Shown here piece by piece: positions 58,906 to 64,000 of a stretch of DNA of 64,000 bases. The first letter of the stretch is position 1; every line of letters starts with the position of its first letter. A program made the translations under genes and the position numbers. This stretch comes from JAIBJN01 sp963842305 (lineage in GTDB: Bacteria; Actinomycetota; Thermoleophilia; Gaiellales; Gaiellaceae), in NCBI GenBank assembly GCA_963842305.1, contig CAWJFW010000002.1:1054001-1118000 (forward strand). The letters run 5' to 3'. Below the pieces are notes generated by a model that was given only the letters and a program-made list of their open reading frames with translations, had not been told where the DNA came from and made no database searches.

Positions 58906-60780
58906 CTAGGCGGCCACCGCGGTGGCGGACTCCTCGCGCAGAGCGGCCAAGAAGGCCTCGGACTCGACGAGCGGGCGCCAGCCTTCGGCGTCCTCGTCGA
59001 GCCCGAGCTCGGCGAACACCGCGCGGGCCCACGGGCTCCGCTGTGCGGGATCGGCCTGCCACTCGGCCAGGAGCACGCGCCGGAGCTCCTCGAAGCGCGG
59101 CGGCGTCTCGAAGATCTCCTTGACGACGAGCTGCGGCGTCACCGTGCCGTTCCAGCGGTTGGCGGTGAGCCGGAAGGCGACGTCGTACTGCCCGGGTCGT
59201 CGGTACCGGTCGAGAGCGCTGCCGCGGCCGAAGGCGACCGCTCCGGAGCGCGCGCCTGCTGCCGTGACCGCGAGCCGCAGATGCTTCCCGTCACCGATGG
59301 CAGCGAGATCCGAAAGCTCGGCACCGACGGCGAGCAGCGTGACGTTCGGGTTTCCGAGGCCGAACGGTGCCAGATGCTCCAGCTCCTCGCAGAGCTCGAG
59401 CGTCAGCTCGCTGCCGCGGACCACCGCGTCGACCGGCGTTACCGCCCGGAGATCCTCGAGGGTGAGCACGCCGCCGGCATGCTCGGCGAAGGCCTCGGCG
59501 AACGCGTCGACGTTCGCGGGCGCGATCGAGAGCCCCGCGGCGGCGCGATGGCCGCCCCACCGTCCCAGCAGGTGCGAGCAGGCGGCGAACGCGCCGTGCA
59601 GGTCGAAGGAGGGGACGGAGCGGCCCGAGCCGACCCAGTCCTCATCCGTGTCCCCGCCGGCGATCAGCACGACCGGACGGCGGAAGCGCTCGACGAGCCG
59701 TGAGGCGACGATGCCGATCACCCCGCGATGCCAGTCCTCGCCCGCGATCACGTACGCGAGGCGCCGGCGCTTCGGCTCCGGCCACTCCTCGACCTGGCGG
59801 ATCGCATCTCGCAGGATGCGCTCTTCGACCGCCTGGCGATCGCGGTTCAGCGACTCGAGCTGATCCGCCAGCCGCCGCGCCTCCGCCTCATCCGATGTCA
59901 GCAGGAGGTCCAGCGCAGCGCCGGGGTGTCCGAGCCGGCCGGCCGCGTTGATCCGGGGCGCCAGCCTGAACGCGACCGCGCCCGTGTCGACCGTGGCGGG
60001 GTCGACGCCGCTCACGCGCATGAGCGCCTGGAGGCCTGGCTTGTCGGTTCGCGCGAGCCGTCGCATGCCGGCCGCCACGAGGGCGCGGTTCTCGTCGAGG
60101 AGGGGAACGACGTCGGCGACCGTCGCCAGGGCGACGAGGTCGAGATGCCGCTCGAGACCGTCAACGCCGAGCGCCTCGAGGAGCTTGAGCACTACGCCCG
60201 TCCCGCAAAGCTCGGGGAAGGCGTAGTCCGAGGGCCTCGTCGCTACGACGGGGCACTCCGGCAAGGTCTCGCCCGGTCGATGGTGATCGGTGACGATCAC
60301 CTCCAAGCCCGATCTGCGCGCCTCGGCGATCTCCTCGGTTGCGGTGATGCCGCAGTCGACGGTGAGAACGAGCGCGCACCCTTCCTCCCCCAGGCGGGCC
60401 AGCGTGTCCCGCGAGACCCCATACCCCTCTTCGAATCGGCTCGGAAGGTGCCACTGGACATCGGCGCCGAGCTCGCGAAGGGCGGTCACGGCCAGCGCAG
60501 TCGCGCAGATCCCGTCCGCGTCGTAGTCGCCGTGTACGCAAAGGCGCCCGCCGGACGCGATGGTCTCGCGGATGAGGCAGCATGCGGCCTCGACGTCGCC
60601 GAGCCGGAACGGGTCGTGCCCGGGCGGCTCGGCAGCCAGGAAGGCCCGCGCCGAGTCGGGGTCGCCGTATCCCCGCCGAACGAGGACGGCTGCCGTCGCG
60701 TCACCGACGCCGAGCGCCTTGGCAAGCTTCCGTACCTCGCTGCGGGGGCACGGACGCATCGTCCAGGTGCCCTCGTGCAT
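58906..60780 (-). CDS. recJ: Single-stranded-DNA-specific exonuclease RecJ
   Basis: A 624-residue 5'-3' ssDNA exonuclease. DHH motifs run HGDYDADG (about residues 78-85), LTVDCG and VTDHHRPGE, then ATVADVVPL. The DHHA1 domain has GRWGGHRAAAGLS. The OB-like domain lies at about 460-560 (RSGAVAFGRGS). A second Met at residue 8 (MRPCPRSEVRKLAKAL) is an alternative start. TACGGT lies 8 nt before the first ATG. Adjacent to rel, as in many actinobacteria and firmicutes, and 0.6 kb from ruvB. Confidence 0.94.
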   Translation of the reverse strand: MHEGTWTMRPCPRSEVRKLAKALGVGDATAAVLVRRGYGDPDSARAFLAAEPPGHDPFRLGDVEAACCLIRETIASGGRLCVHGDYDADGICATALAVTALRELGADVQWHLPSRFEEGYGVSRDTLARLGEEGCALVLTVDCGITATEEIAEARRSGLEVIVTDHHRPGETLPECPVVATRPSDYAFPELCGTGVVLKLLEALGVDGLERHLDLVALATVADVVPLLDENRALVAAGMRRLARTDKPGLQALMRVSGVDPATVDTGAVAFRLAPRINAAGRLGHPGAALDLLLTSDEAEARRLADQLESLNRDRQAVEERILRDAIRQVEEWPEPKRRRLAYVIAGEDWHRGVIGIVASRLVERFRRPVVLIAGGDTDEDWVGSGRSVPSFDLHGAFAACSHLLGRWGGHRAAAGLSIAPANVDAFAEAFAEHAGGVLTLEDLRAVTPVDAVVRGSELTLELCEELEHLAPFGLGNPNVTLLAVGAELSDLAAIGDGKHLRLAVTAAGARSGAVAFGRGSALDRYRRPGQYDVAFRLTANRWNGTVTPQLVVKEIFETPPRFEELRRVLLAEWQADPAQRSPWARAVFAELGLDEDAEGWRPLVESEAFLAALREESATAVAA

Positions 60781-60860
60781 CGCGTTCCACCGTAGGGCCG
60801 CGATCGGACGGACCGGCTTCAGCGGCGGGCTGGAAAGGCCGCGGCTATCCTCAGAACCGG

Positions 60861-61316
60861 GTGAGCGACGCGAACTACACGTCCGGGGACGACTACGTCG
60901 TCGAGTTCCTCGGGTACCGGTTCAGCTTCAACGCGATCGACTTCGAGCAGCGCGTCAACGCGGCGGCGGTGCGCCTTCGGCTCGTCGAACCAGGGGAGCT
61001 CGAGGAGGCGGAGACGTCCGATCTCGTCGACCTAACCGCCAACGGCCGCATCGACGACCCCCAGAGCAGCCTCGGCGAGTACCTCGTTCGCCACTGGGAG
61101 CGCGTGGCCCTCGTCAACGACGAGTCGCTCGTCTACTGGCTCCGGAAGCTGATTTTCCGGGGCGCCTGGCTCGACCAGCGCGTGAAGGACAACCTTCTGG
61201 AGGTCGACTGGGACGGCGACACCGCCGAGTTCGGCTACCGCGAGCCAGACGGCGGCCGAGCCCTGCTCGAGCTCGCCCCGGTGCCCTCGTGGCACGAGCT
61301 CCAGTTCCGGCGCTAG
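60861..61316 (+). CDS. Small acidic protein of unknown function
   Basis: A 151-residue soluble acidic protein starting SDANYTSGDDYVVEFLGYRF. It contains mixed helix/strand segments (LVRHWERVALVNDESLVYWL; FRGAWLDQRVKDNLLEVDW). No membrane span, signal peptide or metal motif. The GTG at 60861 follows TATCCT by 9 nt. It diverges from recJ and converges on ruvB. Codon use matches neighbours, supporting a real gene, but I do not recognise the family. Confidence 0.65.
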   Translation: MSDANYTSGDDYVVEFLGYRFSFNAIDFEQRVNAAAVRLRLVEPGELEEAETSDLVDLTANGRIDDPQSSLGEYLVRHWERVALVNDESLVYWLRKLIFRGAWLDQRVKDNLLEVDWDGDTAEFGYREPDGGRALLELAPVPSWHELQFRR

Positions 61317-61356
61317 GGGTTCCGCGGAATGTCGCTCGTTCCCGAGCCAGTGCGCC

Positions 61357-62367
61357 CTAGAAGAGCGCTTCGTCCGCCGCGACGCCGTCGACGTAGGCGC
61401 GCCCGAGCCTGGTGACGACGCGCCCTCGCGGCGTCCGCTGGATGAGGCCGAGCTGGAGTAGGTACGGCTCATAGACGTCCTCGATCGTGTCGGGCTCCTC
61501 GCCGAGCGCGACCGCGAGGGTGGAGAGACCAACCGGGCCGCCGTCGAACTTCCGGACGACGGCCGAGAGCAGCTCCCGGTCGACCCGTTCGAGGCCGTGG
61601 CCATCCACCTCAAGGAGGTCGAGCGCTTCGCCTGCCACTTCCAGGGTGACGGCGCCGTCGTGTCGCACCTCGGCCACGTCCCGCACGCGGCGCAGGATTC
61701 GATTTGCGACCCTGGGCGTGCCACGGGCCCGGCGCGCGATCTCCTCCGCGGCCGCGGCTGCGATCTCGACATCGAGGATCCGCGCCGAGCGGATCACGAT
61801 GCGGGCGAGCTCCTCGGGCTTGTAGTGCTCCAGTCGATAGGTCATGCCGAAGCGGTCACGGAGCGGGGTCGTGAGGAGCCCGGTTCGCGTCGTCGCGCCG
61901 ACAAGCGTGAACGGGGGCAGGTCGAGCGTGAGCGTCCTGGCGGCCGGTCCCTGCCCGACGACGATGTCCAGGCGGAAGTCCTCGAGGGCCGGATAGAGGA
62001 TCTCCTCGACCGCCCGGCTCAGGCGGTGGATCTCGTCGACGAAGAGGACGTCGCGCTCTTCGAGGGATGTCAGGATCGCCGCGATGTCGCCCTTCCGCTC
62101 GAGGACTGGCCCGGCGACGCTCCGCAGGCCGACCCCCAGCTCCCCGCGGATGATGTACGCAAGGCTCGTCTTCCCGAGCCCGGGCGGGCCCGCGAGCAGG
62201 ACATGATCGAGCGCCTCGCTCCGCCCCTTCGCGGCCTCGAGGGCGATCGCGAGTTGCTCCTTGACGCGTTCCTGGCCGACGAACTCGTCGAGGGAACGCG
62301 GTCGGAGCGACGAGTCCAGCTCCTCCTCTTCCGGGACCAGCACGGCGGTCGTGACGCGCTCGCTCAC
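61357..62367 (-). CDS. ruvB: Holliday junction branch-migration helicase RuvB
   Basis: A 336-residue AAA+ motor. Walker A is GPPGLGKT (residues 60-67), Walker B is VLFVDEIHRL, sensor 1 is VGATTRTGLL, and the arginine finger is in PLRDRFGMTYRLEHY; the C-terminal winged helix has QRTPRGRVVT. The GTG start (62365-62367) overlaps the DUF3303 stop as GTGA and is preceded 6 nt upstream by TAATCT in an element nearly identical to the ruvC promoter. It may therefore be transcribed both from ruvC and on its own. Confidence 0.97.
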   Translation of the reverse strand: MSERVTTAVLVPEEEELDSSLRPRSLDEFVGQERVKEQLAIALEAAKGRSEALDHVLLAGPPGLGKTSLAYIIRGELGVGLRSVAGPVLERKGDIAAILTSLEERDVLFVDEIHRLSRAVEEILYPALEDFRLDIVVGQGPAARTLTLDLPPFTLVGATTRTGLLTTPLRDRFGMTYRLEHYKPEELARIVIRSARILDVEIAAAAAEEIARRARGTPRVANRILRRVRDVAEVRHDGAVTLEVAGEALDLLEVDGHGLERVDRELLSAVVRKFDGGPVGLSTLAVALGEEPDTIEDVYEPYLLQLGLIQRTPRGRVVTRLGRAYVDGVAADEALF

Positions 62368-62401
62368 GCTTCGAGATTAGGCGCCGAGGCGGACGGTCCT
62401 G
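62364..62401 (-). promoter_or_regulatory. ruvB copy of the shared ruv promoter element
   Basis: 38 bp matching the ruvC element (63731-63768) at 34 positions, including GGCGCCTAATCTCG. TAATCT (62374-62379) lies 6 nt before the ruvB GTG, exactly as for ruvC. The same DNA encodes the last 12 codons of the DUF3303 gene. Confidence 0.65.
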
Positions 62402-62660
62402 GGAGCGCCCGGGCCGTTGCCTCAGCGGAGCTCAGGACGGGTATGACCTCGAACTCGGCCAGGTCGATCCACGCCGCGATCCACGTGTCGAAGAGACTCG
62501 GATCATCGGTTTCCATGAGCTGGTAGCAGCGATCGAGCCGCTCGTCGACCCAGCTGTCGACGTAGACAAGGCCCGGCGGCAGCATCCGGCCCCGGTCGGC
62601 CGCGCGCTCGTACACCGGGCCCGGCCCCTTGAGGAACCGCTCGACGACCATGTAGCGCAC
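62364..62660 (-). CDS. DUF3303-like small protein
   Basis: About 98 residues starting RYMVVERFLKGPGPVYERA, with LVYVDSWVDERLDRCYQLMETDDPSLFDTWIAAW, the pattern of DUF3303-type proteins with a ferredoxin-like fold; the function is unknown. GTG 62658-62660 is preferred because it yields the family-like xRYMVVERF start; ATG 62649-62651 is possible. It is inserted between ruvA and ruvB, and its C-terminal tail (SASAPNLEA) comes from promoter-like DNA. Confidence 0.78.
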   Translation of the reverse strand: MRYMVVERFLKGPGPVYERAADRGRMLPPGLVYVDSWVDERLDRCYQLMETDDPSLFDTWIAAWIDLAEFEVIPVLSSAEATARALPGPSASAPNLEA

Positions 62661-62664
62661 GCGC

Positions 62665-63237
62665 TCAGGCCGCCCGAAGCGCCTGGCGCACCCGCTCGGC
62701 CGGCGGCAGGTCGGGGTCGGTCTCGGCGAGGCGCTGCTCGGCCTCGGCAGTGGAGTATCCGAGCTCGACGAGCGCGTCGCGGGCGACGATGTGGCCGTCA
62801 CCGGAGCCCAGGTGCGGCGACTCCTCGACCGCTGTGAGCGGCGTGATCCGCTCCTTCAGCTCGAGGACGACCCGCTGGGCAGTTTTCTTCCCGATCCCCG
62901 GAATCGTCTGGAAGAGCGCCGCGTCCTCGCGGACGATCGCGCGGTTGAGCTCGGCCGGGGAGTAGCCCGAGACAATCGCGAGCGCCACTTTCGGACCGAC
63001 GCCGGAGACCGCGAGGAGTTGTTCGAAGAGCTGTCGCTCGGCTGCGTCGGCAAAGCCGTACAACTGGAGCGCGTCCTCGCGGACGTGCAGGTGGGTTTCG
63101 ACGACGATCTCGACGGCGCCCTCCGACTTCTGTATCACGCTGGGCGTCGCGTGCAGCCGGTAGCCGACGCCACCAACTTCGAGGACGAGGCCGTCCGCGT
63201 CGTGCTGCACCGGCGCCCCGCGCAGGCGCGCGATCAC
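62665..63237 (-). CDS. ruvA: Holliday junction-binding protein RuvA
   Basis: A 190-residue subunit that forms tetramers on four-way junctions and loads RuvB. The OB domain starts MIARLRGAPVQ and includes YRLHATPSV; the two helix-hairpin-helix motifs are VSGVGPKVALAIV and IPGIGKKTAQRVVLEL. The C-terminal RuvB-binding domain is ARDALVELGYSTAEAEQRL. GTG 63235-63237 overlaps the ruvC stop as GTGA. Confidence 0.96.
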   Translation of the reverse strand: MIARLRGAPVQHDADGLVLEVGGVGYRLHATPSVIQKSEGAVEIVVETHLHVREDALQLYGFADAAERQLFEQLLAVSGVGPKVALAIVSGYSPAELNRAIVREDAALFQTIPGIGKKTAQRVVLELKERITPLTAVEESPHLGSGDGHIVARDALVELGYSTAEAEQRLAETDPDLPPAERVRQALRAA

Positions 63238-63734
63238 CGTTGGCCTCCCACGACGGCGAGGAGAGGCGGCGCAAGCGCGTGGCAGATCGCGACGGCCAGC
63301 GCATCGGCCGCATGGTGCGGCCGGGGAAGCTCCGAAAGCCCCAGCACGGCCTTGACCATGCGCTGCATCTGGTCCTTTTCGGCTCGCCCGTAGCCGCACA
63401 CGGCTTGTTTCACCGTCGCCGGCGGATACTCGGTGCACTGCACGTCGGCGGTCGCGCACGCGACCAGCGCCGCGCCTCGAGCCTGTCCGACGGAGAGTGC
63501 GACGCGGGCGTCGGCGCCGACATACGACTCCTCCAGAGCCACTGCTTCCGGCTCATGCCGCGCGATGACCTCGGCCACCTCGTCGTGGATCTGCTTCAGA
63601 CGGGACGAGGGGGCGTCGCGTGGTGAGGTCTGCCACCAGCCGTATTCGATCGCTTGGAGCCGGCCTTCCTTGCCGGTCTGCACGACACCGAATCCGCACG
63701 CGGCCGTGCCCGGATCGATGCCGAGGACCTTCAC
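63234..63734 (-). CDS. ruvC: Crossover junction endodeoxyribonuclease RuvC
   Basis: A 166-residue RNase-H-fold resolvase. Catalytic acids are Asp7 (GIDPGTAACG), Glu in ALEESYVG near residue 68, and the acidic pair in PHHAADALAVAICH near 140. GTG 63732-63734 is the start, with TAATCT 6 nt upstream in the shared ruv element. First gene of ruvC-ruvA-DUF3303-ruvB. Confidence 0.96.
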   Translation of the reverse strand: MKVLGIDPGTAACGFGVVQTGKEGRLQAIEYGWWQTSPRDAPSSRLKQIHDEVAEVIARHEPEAVALEESYVGADARVALSVGQARGAALVACATADVQCTEYPPATVKQAVCGYGRAEKDQMQRMVKAVLGLSELPRPHHAADALAVAICHALAPPLLAVVGGQR

Positions 63735-63768
63735 GATCCGAGATTAGGCGCCGAGTCGGACGTTCCTG
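63731..63768 (-). promoter_or_regulatory. ruvC copy of the shared ruv promoter element
   Basis: 38 bp, 34 of them identical to the element before ruvB. TAATCT at 63741-63746 is 6 nt before the ruvC GTG. The conserved part extends about 20 bp upstream of the hexamer (GTCCG then TCGGCGCC), suggesting a -35 or regulator site rather than only the -10. It does not match the CGAAC-N4-GTTCG LexA box. Confidence 0.65.
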
Positions 63769-63782
63769 CCGGTCTCGGCGCC

Positions 63783-63806
63783 AGGAGGGTTCCGCCGAAC
63801 CCTCCT
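63783..63806 (-). terminator. Hairpin after the small gene upstream of ruvC
   Basis: A perfect 10-bp stem, AGGAGGGTTC/GAACCCTCCT with a 4-nt loop, overlapping the stop codon of the preceding small gene by two bases. There is no T-run. It probably ends that transcript and isolates the ruvC promoter. Confidence 0.5.
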
Positions 63807-63999
63807 AAGAGAGGACGTTCGCCTTGACCCCGGGGTGCGCGACGCACCACTCGCGCAGGTGTCCGAACACCTTGGCGCGCTGCTCCGTGTCCGTCAGCGG
63901 GCGCTCGGGCGACCAGAGGACGACCACTTCGAGGACCTCGTCGCTGCGCAGCTCGCTGGGACATCCTTCTTGCTGCAGGTGCGCTCGGAGGGAGTCCAT
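63805..63999 (-). CDS. Small protein of unknown function
   Basis: A 64-residue protein, MDSLRAHLQQEG at the start and DEVLEVVVLWSPERPLTDTE in the middle; it reads as a compact soluble alpha/beta protein. ATG 63997-63999 is near the window edge, so a longer upstream start cannot be excluded. A stem-loop overlaps its stop. I do not recognise the family. Confidence 0.5.
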   Translation of the reverse strand: MDSLRAHLQQEGCPSELRSDEVLEVVVLWSPERPLTDTEQRAKVFGHLREWCVAHPGVKANVLS

Positions 64000-64000
64000 G

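Noticed and set aside
60781..60860. A third copy of the ruv promoter element before recJ
   Set aside because: GTCCGATCGCGGCCCTACGG is only loosely alike and the alignment needs gaps; not enough to claim.
63731..63964. Open frame ending in SAPNLGS just before ruvC, similar to the DUF3303 tail SAPNLEA
   Set aside because: The similarity comes from the shared promoter element; upstream it overlaps a better-looking gene (63805-63999) and has no domain.
1..64000. CRISPR arrays, insertion sequences, prophage or plasmid genes
   Set aside because: No regularly spaced repeats, transposase, phage structural or replication genes seen; gene content is mostly housekeeping.

Overview
The window is a very gene-dense, high-GC stretch of chromosome, about 66 protein genes plus one tRNA with no gap over about 140 bp. 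It most likely comes from an actinobacterium. It encodes an actinobacterial-type integration host factor (mIHF), has the actinobacterial gene order infB-rbfA-DHH-truB-ribF-rpsO-pnp-M16 peptidase-dapB-dapA-rnj, and uses GTG/TTG starts and 4-bp stop/start overlaps (GTGA, ATGA, TTGA) heavily. The class is probably Thermoleophilia or a relative. That is an inference from general protein character, not from a search.

Layout. 1-4112: end of an enolase-superfamily gene, RNase J, a cysteine-synthase-like enzyme, dapA and a small unknown. 4235-11165: dapB and an M16 peptidase, a geranylgeranyl-reductase-like flavoprotein, an EamA transporter, then pnp and rpsO. 11187-12726: a gamma-glutamyltransferase and a zinc-ribbon protein. 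12771-21434: ribF, MFS transporter, truB, DHH phosphoesterase, rbfA, DUF503, infB, ylxR, nusA and rimP, the classical translation/transcription cluster. 21560-23606: D-aminoacyl-tRNA deacylase, a six-segment membrane protein and a TPR protein. 23674-28170: transglutaminase, DUF58 and MoxR operon. 28171-30500: coaBC, rpoZ, gmk and mihF. 30421-39154: a complete pyrimidine operon (pyrR, pyrB, pyrC, carA, carB, pyrK, pyrD) with a recognisable PyrR-binding RNA element before pyrR. 39253-41537: methyltransferase, DUF2007, RNase Z, and a membrane-anchored LysM protein whose start codon lies in a LexA-type SOS box. 41594-45869: a coupled operon of two M29 aminopeptidases with DgcN- and DgcA-like genes. 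45892-45964: tRNA-Arg(CCG). 45971-50353: secreted protein, a coupled CorA pair, HIT protein, and a frameshifted phosphomannomutase. 50413-55808: a 1031-residue secreted M14 carboxypeptidase, thioesterase, GAF protein, and a membrane GGDEF protein preceded by two related palindromes. 55932-64000: coiled-coil protein, rel, recJ, a small unknown, then ruvB, DUF3303, ruvA, ruvC and a small unknown.

How it fits together. Most of the window is housekeeping: ribosome maturation, RNA decay, lysine/peptidoglycan precursor synthesis, pyrimidine synthesis, stringent response and recombination. The most interesting signals are regulatory. (i) At least eleven genes have a TAnnnT -10 hexamer 6-8 nt before the start codon, predicting widespread leaderless mRNAs. 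(ii) A 38-bp promoter element is duplicated before ruvC and ruvB (34/38 identical). (iii) There is a LexA-like box on a YneA/ChiZ-like LysM gene. (iv) Twin 16-bp palindromes sit before the GGDEF gene. (v) A strong hairpin sits just before rimP. Odd proteins include a NusA with an added Cys/His knuckle, a CorA with GQN instead of GMN, and the DgcA-DgcN-M29 operon.
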